DNA from: Diprion similis
Lineage: Eukaryota > Arthropoda > Insecta > Hymenoptera > Diprionidae
Reading direction: 5' to 3'
DNA: 64,000 bases
Assembly: GCF_021155765.1 (NCBI RefSeq)
Contig: NC_060107.1
Location: 13,378,501 to 13,442,500 of the forward strand
The position numbers and the translations under genes are program-made. The notes below the pieces were generated by a model that saw nothing but the letters and a program-made list of their open reading frames with translations, did not search any database and was not told the DNA's origin. This document shows positions 47,201 through 58,954 of the stretch, piece after piece (positions within the stretch are counted from its first letter, which is position 1; the number at the start of each line of letters is the position of its first letter).

Positions 47201-50200
47201 AAGGCAAGTGATCGGTTCTATAAAATGATTCATCAACTTCCGGAGATGTAGCTTGCTCTTCTCTACTTTGAACGCTAACTTTCTGTGCACCAGATCCATT
47301 TCTACCTGTAACTGTTGGTTCAAATTCGCCGTAATTCTAGGATCTAGCTCGAATTCCGCATGCGGTATTTGTTGGGACTTGATTAGACTACGATTTCTGG
47401 AAAATGCAAGAAACAACATCATATTCGACCTGTCTCTGAGATGAATACATGCTCTTATGCTAATTGAAAAACGTGAAACTGGTCCACATTAAGTTACCGA
47501 TCAATAATTTTCGCGTAAGTTTCCCCAAGTCCACTCAATATATTCAAGACCTCATTCTTCTTCCGTTTCGCTGCTGCCATTATTCTGTTATACTCAGCCT
47601 TTACGATCACCTCTTCCAAACTTGGATAAGACATTTCTTCGATATCGTCTGAGTTTTTTTCTGGCTGTTTTGATCATAACATTTCTGCTTATTTCAAACA
47701 GCGTGTCGTTCAAACCATAAATTTATCTAACTTCAATAACTCGTATACCAGTTTTCGAAGCGGCACATGTATTTCCGGATGTAAAAAAGAGTCCATATAT
47801 TCACTGACATCGTTAATCAAGTACGAAAACAAGTTTCCATCGTGTCCGCAGGTCAGTAGCATTCTATTATCATGGCTAATCAATATCTTCGGTATGTATC
47901 CGTTGTAATTATCATGCATTGGTAGTATCCAATAATCAGATAAGTCTGTGTGATCGTTTTTGTTGACACGACAAACGCGGATTTCACCATGCTCCATACC
48001 GAGGATCAAATACTTCTGATTATTACTGAAATCAGTCCGCAATGTCAACCAATTATTACATTAAGCGGCAAAGTAAACTTGATACTTCATTCTAATTTCA
48101 TGCATTTCAATTGTTGGGTAGAAAATAAAGCCGTCTGACTTACTAGAACAAGTAACTGCTTATTTCTGTATCATCTCCGTCAAAGACCATTGTGCTTTTG
48201 CGAGGCTCACAGACATTCGTGCCAGTCGTTGGAAGTGGATATTCATATATGTATCCCGCATCAAATCCTGCCATGGATAACCATATGGTATTGCCAACCG
48301 TGTAATTAGCAAACAAGACTCTGTTTGGGACTTCTGGTATATGGATGTCAGGATACGGCGGGTCGTCTTCAGAATCCACTGTAAACAGAATATTGTAATA
48401 CTTTTTGAAGTAAAGGAGTCCAAACCTCATGTCAAATTTCATGAAATTTCAGTACTTAAAAAGGCTTCCTCGTCGATTTCAATTCCAGGATTATCAGCCA
48501 CAAGTTGTGCCATTTGCTTCATCTTGACAGCTACTTTCTCTGCCTTCTTTTTCTGCAAATTAAGGTGAAACAACTCCCTTCGAATGGCTGATTTCACAGA
48601 TACAAACTTGAAGATACGCAACTCGCAGCGCACAAGCTCGTATGACACTGTAGTGTAGTCGACAGGATCAGCAGGGAATTTTACTTCGACACATTCACCT
48701 TTGAGGCAGCCAATCAGTATTGTCCTAGTCTGCACAACACAGCGTATAATCACGAATTTTATAGCATACAGCGTTCCACGCAAAATTACCCAGCATAGAT
48801 AAAATCTATTTACTTCTGCTAGAACATCCTGTAATAAATTGAAGAGACTGATATAGTCAAGTTTACTCACTTCTATAGGTTTCCATGTGAGACACGTCGG
48901 GCTTGATGGAACTCTGATATAACCAATTGGTACAAGCACAGGATAAGGTTTTTTTTTAAGAAGGCGCAGTACGAACACTGTTGCATCTTCAGCTCCGGTA
49001 ACAAGTAATCTGAAACCGTTACAGGTATGTAAAGACACACGATTCAACACAATTTCTTTATGAATTGGTATGTGAATTCCCAAACCAAACCTGTTCGATT
49101 CGTCCAACGACATGACGGTAATGGGACTGGAGTGCGGTTTTATCACCTGTAGCAATCGAACGTAATCACCTTTTATATCCGATGCTGAATTGGCTTTCTC
49201 TACGGCTATCGTGACCATGCGAAGAACACCGCTTCCAAATGCGCAAACTAGAGTAGAACCGCTAGCTTCGACCTAGGAAAACGTTTCGTAGAATTTAGCT
49301 TTGATCAGTAATATTAGTCATCAATAATTAGCCAGACACTATTTACAATATTTTGTTGAACTTAAAGTTTTACTAGCTCACCGAGCATGGAAGCCATCTG
49401 ATTTGAGTACCAACATCATGGAACTTGTGAACCAGGATCAATCTCTTGGTATAGTAATTATAGATGTGTAAATATGCATTGCTACCAAAGGTAACGACAA
49501 ATGGGCCCCAAGTTGAAACGCTCATATCAACAATAGGACCAGCATGGCACGTCAATATTTTCCTTGGTGGTTCTGGTACTCCAGAGGTACAGATATCGAT
49601 TAGCCACAAACCGCCGTTGCCATCCTGTGCATAGTTTTCGACATCCCTTTTAATTATGCATTAATGGCTTTGATATAAGACTGTGTTTGATACTTACTTG
49701 AGCATACCAAAATGACTGCTCAAAATCTTCCGGTTCTTGTTTCTGAATACACATGAGCATCGAACGGTCACCTTTGGCATTGTCCTCAGCAATTTCAAAT
49801 TCGTATATCGGCTCAATTTCGATGAAGCAATCATCGTCAGGCGGATCAGCTTGTTCAATAGTTTCGTAAAACCATATGCGAATCCAACCATCCATACCTA
49901 ACTTACATGAAACAAGATTCTATACATACGACCAGCAATATTTGCAAACTGTGTACAAAGATTAGATAATGGTAAATTAATTATTGATTCTATAGGTATG
50001 CCGATGAAAAGAAGCAATTTTAATTACTCTCAAAATCAATTACTTATGAATTCTAGTTTAATTTTCTCATCGTCACTCTAATTTTGATAATGATAAACAA
50101 ATGTGTGCACACTTACCAACAGATATTAATTCACCGTTATTATATTCAAACTGTGTTATTAATTTTGCATGACAAGTGTTTCGGGCCGTTTTACAAACTT

Positions 50201-51806
50201 CTAGTTTTATTAGACCCTCGTCCCACAGCAAAATATTTCCCCACTCGCAACCAGAGACGACCTTTATTAATACAATTGGTTCAGCAGGGCAAAATGGTTG
50301 ACTAAATTAAAAATTTTACAATCTATAAAGGATAAATTACTTTTTCATCTGGCATCGGGTAGACTCCGACTATGTCTGAAATCTCGGTTTTTCCAAACCT
50401 GCCAAGTTCACCTTTCAGTTTAAGGCCAGTGAAAGTTTTAGCCATTTTCCAAAACTTAATGTGACCGGATCCACTTGAAGTCAAGTGTCCAGGAACGGAG
50501 GGTGAAAATGTTACATTGTAAACGTCTTGAACATGCGATTTGCATCGCAGCATGATCCTAGCTCTTGCCCAGTTCCATACAGTTATCATGTAATCTGGTT
50601 CTCCTCCTTGAGAGACTAATAGCAGCCCGTCTGGACTGTAGTTTCAGGATTAAGTACAGTTAGATTATTTTTGAGATTTCGGCTGAACGTGTGAATAATT
50701 TACCTATATGCCAAATGAGAATACGAGCGCTTTGTGCCCTGCATCAAGATGGTGACGATCTCCATCGTTGGCCATTCATAAATTATAATGGGAGGATTGA
50801 TGCCATTTTCGCCAACAGCTATGTGATTATGTGTTGGATTTTTCTATATTCATGGGAAATAGAATACATCGAAGATGCTTGTTTGACGAAACTAATTGTT
50901 AGTAAACACCAACCACTTTCATTATTACTTACAGTGATATGACCAATTCCGCCACCAGTCGACCCACGTCTGAACCAGATTCTATTTTCCGGGACGTTGA
51001 AGAAATGTATCAAATTACCAGACGCAAAAATTATTGTATCCGGGTCTGCGACGCAGAGATTAAAATACCTTTGACAGTCATATGCGTATGAATGACTGAG
51101 AAACGTTAAGAAATTGCGCCGCAAAATGAAGTGCAATTAGAATACTATTTATTCCTGGTTATTAGGAACACTACAGTGCAGTATTGGATTAAAAATTATT
51201 TATACAACGTTTCAAGTACTAGGAAGGATACTGAAATTCCAAAATATTTATGAGCACTGTCCCGCCTTTGACACGGGTTGGCCCTGAAATATAATCGTCA
51301 CTGTTGTAGAAAGTAATATGAGGGCAAGCATAGTCTTGGCCACTTTCAATAAGATATTCGGCACCCTGGTGCCAATCATGTTCGTACTCATATTCCATGG
51401 ACTGAAAACCCATGAAAGACTCCTGCTGTTCGACGTTGATGCTGGCAGAAGATGGAGCAAGTCGTACTTCTTTCACATTTAAATGCGCTAATCAAATAAT
51501 GTAAAATCCATGTATGTAACGTAGTTCAACAAAGTTCTCCTGCCATAGTTCTGTGGTGGTTCAATACAAAATTTCCTCAATTTTACCTGGATATTTTAAC
51601 TGTGTTGTTTCCACTTCAGGTGGAACAGTCTCTGCAACAGGAATTATATGTTTTGCATACTCTGTAACATTCTCGGTCTTGTCCGTCGTGAGTCTTTCCT
51701 CGCTAGCGATTCGTTCTTGCTCAACATCCTCGCCATCAACTACTGATTGTGGAAGATCTTGGGGTAGGTTCTCTGTTTTTTCTATGTCATCGTCTGTGTC
51801 AGCCAT
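41268..51806 (-). CDS. CFAP44: CFAP44, cilia- and flagella-associated WD-repeat/coiled-coil protein
   Basis: My minus-strand model has 31 exons and 2277 residues; human has about 1854. Exons: 51806-51587, 51487-51232, 51095-50933, 50843-50704, 50635-50341, 50261-50117, 49897-49698, 49624-49382, 49272-48871, 48729-48456, 48378-48144, 48025-47716, 47664-47498, 47396-47178, 47086-46976, 46875-46792, 46596-46410, 46044-45820, 45776-45579, 45327-44788, 44693-44522, 44408-44104, 44010-43814, 43562-43324, 43269-43127, 42927-42654, 42547-42387, 42261-42017, 41935-41644, 41542-41392, 41308-41268. Residues 1-75 are acidic, about 75-960 are WD repeats (SGSGHIKFWKMAKTFTGLKL and GRFGKTEISDI are diagnostic), and about 961-1980 are coiled coil (IGDYKLKTS is a family motif). 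In cilia this protein works with CFAP43 in the tether/tetherhead complex of inner dynein arm f (I1), and it is needed for sperm flagella. Intron 16 is GC-AG. Exon 18's 3' end is the least certain junction. The last 300 residues match nothing I know. AATAAA lies 16 nt past the stop. Confidence 0.92.
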
Positions 51807-52639
51807 TGTATCTTAATCATATAGGTTCCTGTTTACAAAGTTAAGTTTCCATATTCATTTCCATTTCATTTCCCTATCCTGGAATTGTGTGTAATTAGAA
51901 ACCAATTCCTTGGATGAAAAATAATTGCGAAAATAAATCTCAAGTCTTAGTTTATTAAAATTACAAAAATATAGCGTAAAAATTTCTACCTCTTTGATCG
52001 TGTCGGGTACATTGATTAAACAAACATCCGTTACCATACCAACAGAACTCTGAAAGTTTGGAATCTTATGATTTAACCGGGTATCTGGATAATAGATAAT
52101 AATAAAATAATCATGGAAACAAATCTAGATTTGGAAAAATAGGAATCATTCAAAAGCAAGGAAAAATTTTCCTCATTCCACTTTCGACTTTTTGTACTTG
52201 TATTCTTTTAATTGGTGCCGTTTGATTTATACTGTTCAACTACTTTTATTATTTTTGTTTGTTTAATCAGTGAAAAACCATCGATTTTTATGTCAGAGTA
52301 TGATTCTTCCCACTGTATATTGTGCAAAGCTACTGAGTTACTTGATATGCTCCACTATCCACTAAACTTTAAACAAGATTAACCTATTCGAACCTAGGCT
52401 TTGTATGATCATCGGTTACTATAATTTATGAAAAAACTTGATTTATCTTGTTACCAATGGGTATTCTTATAGTTTCTATTTTTTTTGTATAATTATTCTA
52501 GGTCACTTTATAGCGATAAAAATTTGTAGATCAAAAACCATTTAGGTATCCTGTTTCAAATATCATACAATAATTCAAATTACTTTATTAAATTGTAATA
52601 AATGTAATTGTTGATTTGAATTTTCTAAGGAATGACTGT

Positions 52640-54118
52640 TCAACAATAATCCATTTTTAATCCTATGTCATCTAAATTCATTTCTAATATATTATCCCTG
52701 GCAGCAAAGAAGCAATGTGAGGTGATATCATTCAAAGTTTGGGCCACTCCATCCTCGGTTAAATCTTCATACCCTTGTTCACCTGACAGAAAGAAGTAGT
52801 TGATAGATTTTTTGCATTCATGTTGCCGAATACGTTAATGATCGTTAATCATTACAGTATGATATTAGTTTCATTACTTTTAATTGATAAATGACCAAAC
52901 AGCTCGCATACAGCTGGAATAAAGTCCAAAGTGCATTTGACACCAGAACTGGATTTTCTTGCCCAAATGTAAACCCGTAAATCATCGTAGACATCACTCT
53001 CGGCTTTGGTTTTAGCTCTTGTTATATAAATATTATGAGCAATATTTGATGTTTGGAGATAATTCACAATGAAGTACGTCCAAGAAATTAAATTATCAAT
53101 ATTAAGATTCAGAAATGAGGATAACTTCAAGCAAAATCCTTTAGCCGGGAATTCTAGTAACTCAAACACCGGGCCTCGAAGATGATTGAGCTTCTGAAAT
53201 GGTCAAATATTTTTCATCAATTTTCTTTTAAAATAATATTTCTGAGCAGTTCTAATGAGCAACAAAAATTTACTCACTATACATTCAAGAGGCATGTGAT
53301 GTTTCAAATAGCACAAATGCCAATGTAAGTGATTAACAGATGCATGAGCACACAAGCTGTTGAACATCATTCTCAGATATCTAAACACGAAAATAAGATA
53401 TTTTCAGTTGAAATATGTATTGCAGTTGATACAGAGCTCTGAATGCAATTTCGACTCATGTAAAATAAAATAATCGTGTTAAGAATGAGATCTGTATTTA
53501 GAATTAAAAATATTATATCATATGACACAGTATCATATTTACGGTGAGTTACTCAGAAGTAACAGCTCGACTGCTCTTCTAAGACTATACACTGTGACCT
53601 TTTGTGGTAGGCATTTGAATCGTTCTGTAAGTAATAGACTATGGCAACTTTCAATGGGGCTGATATTTGCAGCAACCACGTCATTCCCATCTCCATTACC
53701 AATATCAAAAAAGATCTCTCGATTTGGTATCTTTGTAAAGTTGAACAAGGTAGGATCGAAGGGTTGCGCCATTGACGAGATGTCTTCAGGCTTGCGCCTC
53801 TTCTCCCCTCTCTCTGGATTCAACTGCATCGAATCGATTGATGAAGTGTGCAGAGTGATGAAAGAAATAATATAATCGTGTACTTATACTTGAGAAGAAA
53901 ATAACCTGTGCTAAAAAGCCATAATTTCCGTCCAGCGTTTTCTGATTCCTTATATTCAGGACGTATTTGAACACTCCATTTTTTTGTGCCTCTTCCCATT
54001 TCTCAGTGATCAGTAAATCCAACGCTGAATTACCTTGATCGGTTTTCATGACGACAAATTTGAAATCATCTGCTTCGTATTTGTATATTTCAATGCTGGA
54101 TTCGTCCAGTTTCGACAT
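52640..54118 (-). CDS. GDPGP1: GDPGP1, GDP-D-glucose phosphorylase
   Basis: Five exons, 54118-53906, 53823-53543, 53380-53278, 53193-52878 and 52782-52640, join in frame to 351 residues (human 385). Family blocks are in order: YGFLAQLNPERG, RRKPE, PFDPTLFNFTKI, NISPIE, the catalytic histidine motif SVNHLHWH (His 182, 184, 186), FPAKGF, SNIAHNIYITRA and VYIWARKSSSGVK. The enzyme belongs to the histidine-triad/GalT-like superfamily and cleaves GDP-D-glucose with phosphate to GDP and glucose-1-phosphate. It is thought to clear misformed GDP-glucose in the cytosol. All introns are GT-AG. AATAAA on the minus strand is at 52589-52584. It sits about 0.8 kb upstream of CFAP44 in the same orientation; no functional link is known. 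Confidence 0.94.
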
Positions 54119-56108
54119 ATTTTACTAGGAGGATTTTAATTTGACTTTTTATTGAACAATAACTTTACAATCACATTTAAATTGATTTAGAATTTAAAAA
54201 GACCCAAGTTTGAACAAGTTACACGGTACATTTGAACAGTTGTCACACCTGCTCTCCACATCCCTTCTAGAAATTGTATACGTGTTGTGTACCACGTTGT
54301 GTACGTATACAAAATTGTTTATCCAATTCGTCATTAAACACCTATAGAAAGGCAATCATACTAGGGAAATTATTAAAAATGGGAGGATGTGGGATGTGGC
54401 ATCTTCTCTTCTTCTTTTTCCTCTTGTTTAGTTACATCCACGAAATCGTGGTTTAGTCGTAGCTACGTCACAACGTGATGTAACCAAAATTGAACTCTAC
54501 CTACAAACATCGATTGTAGCGATTGTAGCTGTTTATTTGAATATTTGCCGAATGAATTAAAAAAACGAAGTTGCACAAAGTTAATATTCTCCCGGCATAG
54601 AGGAGTACGCTGGCAAGGCACTTTTCACTCATAAATTCAATTTTCTGACAAAGTTTGTGTATTGACCGCGGTTTTGTACACAGGTTCTTCTTCTTTTTCT
54701 TTTCAATACAATATGTGTGGGAGACGAATCCAATTCTTCAGATTTACTTTGTGATTCAATGATTTACAATGAGTAGTAAGATCTGACGAAGTCATGAAAA
54801 TCATCGAAATCTAGAAAAAAATTACTTTATATACATACATTCATACCTATCACTTACTTCGACAATTCTCAAAGCCTACATAATGGCGCGATTTAGGAAA
54901 TGATAGTGCCATTCTATATTTAATGCCAAACACAGATATGCAAAAATAATTGAGTTTCGTGTAACAATTCTGTAACAATTCTACCGCAAAAGAAAAACCT
55001 GTAATTTTTGGTAATTGCCGCACGATCTTATAGAATTGACGAGCCTCGGAGGCTGGATAAATGACAGTTTTCGTTTCGGCAATCGACCGACAGAGTGCTC
55101 GTCAATCAAATACACAAGATAAGTTGGTAAAACTGTTTGGCTACCGACCATGCAACTTGAAACTCAAGCTCCAAAAACCTATTTCGTGTCAAAGGTCACT
55201 ATGATATCGAGGCCCTTCTTCTCCTTGGGGAGTACGTTTCGAAATTAAATGACAGCGGTAAAACTCCCTATGACAGAGGCAGAGTTACTAACGAAGTGGG
55301 CGGTGCAAAATAGATGAAAGCTTGTTGTCAGCATTGGGAGCTAATATCAGAACGCACGCTTTGCTGAATGCAAGACCGTGGTTCTGCCTCTGCCCTAGGG
55401 AATTGTTACTGCTTGGAGTTGGTTAGCTCTGATTTGACCCGATACCGGAAGTGAAGGTATTAATGATTTTTTTGTACCGTTCACAAGACCGGAACCTGAA
55501 AGCTTACCTCCCCCACCCGACCTGTCCATGTAATATTAATCCTTAATTCATTCGATCCTAGCAGACATCTCAGCTAGTTTCGCCCTAGTTCATCGGGCGC
55601 TCAGGGTTTTAGTCTGTTGTGTCGTAATTCCAAGTGCGTTCGAACATTAAAATTAACGTAAGTCAAAGTTTGACGCGTGTACGCCTTTGGTGGACGAATT
55701 TTCAGTATTACTACAGTTTATTATGAACCCATTATGTAACAGTAGAGGTTAAGAGAATCTAAAGGCGATCAGAAGTCTTCCCTCAAACGCTGTTGATCAT
55801 TGGATGTACGGTGGTTCAGATTATTGTGTTTTCTATTAAGAAAAAATACATTTATTACGTAAAACTATTATAAAACGAATTTTTTTCAATGATATGAAAA
55901 AATAGCAGTATAATGTGCATCGTTTATGAATTATAACAACTATGTAAAAAGGATTATCACTTTGTCATGTACCTCCAAGAGCAATATTGTTTCAACAGTC
56001 CTCCCGATATGGATTGAACTCACAGATGTATTTTCTGACCTTTCAGTACTACAAAGCGTATCGTTGATAATTATGCAGGATTTACATTTAATAGGAGTTA
56101 TTTCACAG
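54119..56108. other. Divergent spacer between GDPGP1 and COX6C
   Basis: Contains the two promoters and the repeat at 55236-55420. TTTTCTTTT-type pyrimidine tracts lie at 54,400-54,425 and 54,690-54,710. No exon is recognised. The COX6C coding exon begins directly after an acceptor (TTTCACAG at 56101-56108), so a non-coding first exon of COX6C must lie in this spacer. Confidence 0.5.
55236..55420. repeat. Foldback repeat related to 26784-26850
   Basis: One arm carries AAACTCCCTATGACAGAGGCAG (first 20 bases diagnostic), and the other carries the inverted form, GTTCTGCCTCTGCCCTAGGG, near 55,380-55,400. The first arm matches the copy upstream of NSMCE1. It is a small dispersed inverted-repeat element without an open frame. 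Confidence 0.55.
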
Positions 56109-56412
56109 ATGGCTGCTGCGAAACCACAGCTGCGTGGGCTTCTGGCCTCCAGCATGAGAAAGCACGGTATCATAACTTGTATCGTGGGTTTTGGCTCGGC
56201 TGCCTGCTGGAAGTTTTTCTATGCTGACCCTAAGAAACAGAAATATGCCGATTTCTACAAGTAAGATACTACATCTGTGCATTCTTAGCTATGTTTAATT
56301 AATTGCATGATGAACTTGAATAATTTAATTATTTTACAGGACATACGATCCGGATAAGGCTTTCAAAGTAATGAGAAATGCTGGTTTGCTTCAATCTGTT
56401 GGCCCTGAGTGA
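56109..56412 (+). CDS. COX6C: COX6C, cytochrome c oxidase subunit 6C
   Basis: Two coding exons, 56109-56260 and 56340-56412, give 74 residues (human 75). The start codon follows an intron acceptor directly, so a separate 5' UTR exon is implied. The protein begins MAAAKPQLRGLLASSMRKH, has one membrane helix (about residues 19-37, IITCIVGFGSAACWKFFYA), then KKQKYADFYKTYDPDKAF and ends MRNAGLLQSVGPE. These match COX6C closely. In the family it is a nuclear-encoded accessory subunit of respiratory complex IV in the inner mitochondrial membrane, imported without a cleaved presequence. AATAAA lies at 56490, with a second just after it. Confidence 0.95.
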
Positions 56413-56495
56413 AACAGCATTTATTTAATGTAAAATATTTAGATTCTAATTGGCTGGACCTGCAAACAGTCTGTCCTACTGTACAATTGAATAAA

Positions 56496-58954
56496 ATACC
56501 TTAAATAAAACGTTTACCTACTTAGAATTAATAATATCTCAGATTATATTGCATTTTTTTATTAAGGATTTACTCATCCTGTTGCAAGTATTGGGATCAT
56601 AAGAAAAATACAGGTTTAAGAGTTGCAGAAATCAGTGGGTTGTGTACCTGGTATTCTATTGCTTATGGTTAGCAGTAAAGAAACTAAGTTATTCCAAATG
56701 TAATTAGATGATAGAGTAATGAGTAACTGAGGCTACAATACAAAGGAAAATCCACTCGCTGGTGGCAATGAAAGGTTGAGAATTTACGAGAAATTGCATG
56801 AAAACTCGATACATTCCGGTAGTTATCGGAAACCGTTAATTTCAGTCAATAGAGTATTCAATCATTTTAACAAAACAGCTATACTTCTGAGGTCCGTGCG
56901 GATAAAACTGTTGTCACAAAAAATGAAAGAACTAATTGACAATCTGCAAATTCCTCCAAAGTCGAGTTACATTATACGGAAAGAGGGAGGGAGGTTAGGT
57001 TGATGATGTTTAAATAATTCGCAAGATGGCGCGTTAGAATTACCCAGCACGCCTTGCGGGATTGATTTGCGCATGTCAGTTGGCTCCATTGCAAATGGCG
57101 GCTCCTTGTTATTGTTCATGGCGTTTTATGACTTGTCCCTTTATATTGCCGATTATGTCGAGTTTTTTCGCGATTTTTGCCGCACGCTGTGTGCATAAAG
57201 TGAAGTAAGGGCAGCGCGTTCTATTTTGTAAGAAGATAAGTGTGTTGGTGCTGTGTCTCAGTGTAATTTGAAAGCGAGAAATCCCGCACGAAGTTGGAAA
57301 GAAATGGGGTAACGTTAAGATTTTCCTGTATTCATACGGTATCAAATCGCCCTGCGCTACGCTTGTTACCACCATCTCAACTTTGCAAACTTGACAAGTT
57401 TCCCTTAAATTTTCACGGAAATCTCCCCCAAACGAATTTGTGTCCTGAAATCAGTTGAAAACCGACCATTTTCCCATATTGACGGGATATCTTGAGCATG
57501 CTTTTGAGCCCACTTCACGTCCACCTCCCCCGACGGACAAAATGGTGGTCCCCCCGATATCCAATGATCTAGGCGCCTTATTTTACCGCAAATTGCTCCG
57601 AGCCTTCATCACGAATTACAATTTCATCGCTAAAATGTATTCAAACGACCAGCCCGTTCCTTGATAAGACACGCCTATCGCCAAAATTCAACCTATAACC
57701 TATTTTCGGTTCTGTAGAAATTGAGCCCCCATACCGTGGCCCAAAAGATTTTAATTGCCGTTCGGAAATGGTAAAGGTGTCACCCGGATCATTTTATTTT
57801 CGCTTTCGCATTCAATTTAACGTAAATAAACCACTTATTTACATTTTGAACCTCCAATACAGATCACATTTAGATTGTTTGTTCGTTAATACTGGCGATA
57901 TTATAACCTCCCGGTTTATATTCGCCTTACTTCGTGTTTATACACTCCGTTTCGACCGATTGTTTTCGCTTTGTGATCTAGTTTGTAATTTTTTTTCCCC
58001 CCTTCAATCCACTATTTTTATTACCCCTGTTCCGCAATTATTATTCTTATGATTATCATTGTTTCACAATAGTTTACCCCCTTTCACCAATTCATAGGTA
58101 TTTAATTAATATTTATTCAATTTATTATAATTAATATGAATGTACGTGCATATAGTGATTACATTGTATTAAAATTTTCTTTCATATTGCGGATTAGTCT
58201 TAAACTTTTTGAGTTTTTCACTATATTATTTTGGATTATTATTTCGTAAGCACCTTGAGAACCCAGTTTTTTTTTTTCTCCCTCTTCTCCGGATCTCGTT
58301 TTATTTTTTATTTTGATTTGGTATTTTGTATTTTACCCTATTTTTCGCCCAAACAATGAATTCAGTTATGATATTCCAAAAATTCTCACAGATTTGAAAG
58401 CATTGACCCATACATAATAATAATAATAATAACAACTGTACAACTTGTGTTATTACGGTAAAAATGTCGAAAGCTGAATTTAGTGGAGATGTGTGTTAAA
58501 TTGTAAAAAAAATCACAGCTCAGTTATAAAGTATTCATTTATATGGCTAGGTATGTGCAAAAAGTTGGTCGCGATGAAAAATATTTCATAAAATTCAATC
58601 ATCGCCTCGACTTCGCTATCCATAGTAATGTTTGTCGTGCAAATGCCTGTTAATTGCTAAGGTCTTGAGAAAATATTTGTTTCATTCAGTAGGCAACGGT
58701 GTTAGAGAGACGACGTTGGGGCGGTTTGGCACAGAGACGTGGCCATTTCGGTGGACTAACAGACAGTACAGCAGTACTTTAAGAAGTCCCCAGGCTCCCC
58801 GGGTAGTTATGTGATTGATGGTTGGTAAGTAATGCCTATTTTAACGTATTATTTCTACCTCTTATATGAAAACAACAAAATGAACTTATTACCAATTAGT
58901 TTATAAAGTATCTGATTCATTCCCCTTTATTTAATATCAAATTTCCTTCAAGTC
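56496..58954. other. COX6C 3' flank and NCOA6 5' region
   Basis: The stretch 57,020-57,420 is GC-richer and holds a YY1-like site (57093-57102). I take it as the likely promoter and first non-coding exon of NCOA6. The stretch 57,700-58,550 is AT-rich with T-runs. No other coding exon is supported. The Met at 58955 is the first good start in frame with the conserved NCOA6 exons. Confidence 0.5.
57093..57102 (+). promoter_or_regulatory. YY1/Pho-type promoter site, probably NCOA6
   Basis: AAATGGCGGC matches the YY1 (Drosophila Pho) consensus, which often lies just downstream of transcription starts of housekeeping genes. There is no TATA box nearby. Its assignment to NCOA6 rests only on position. 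Confidence 0.4.
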
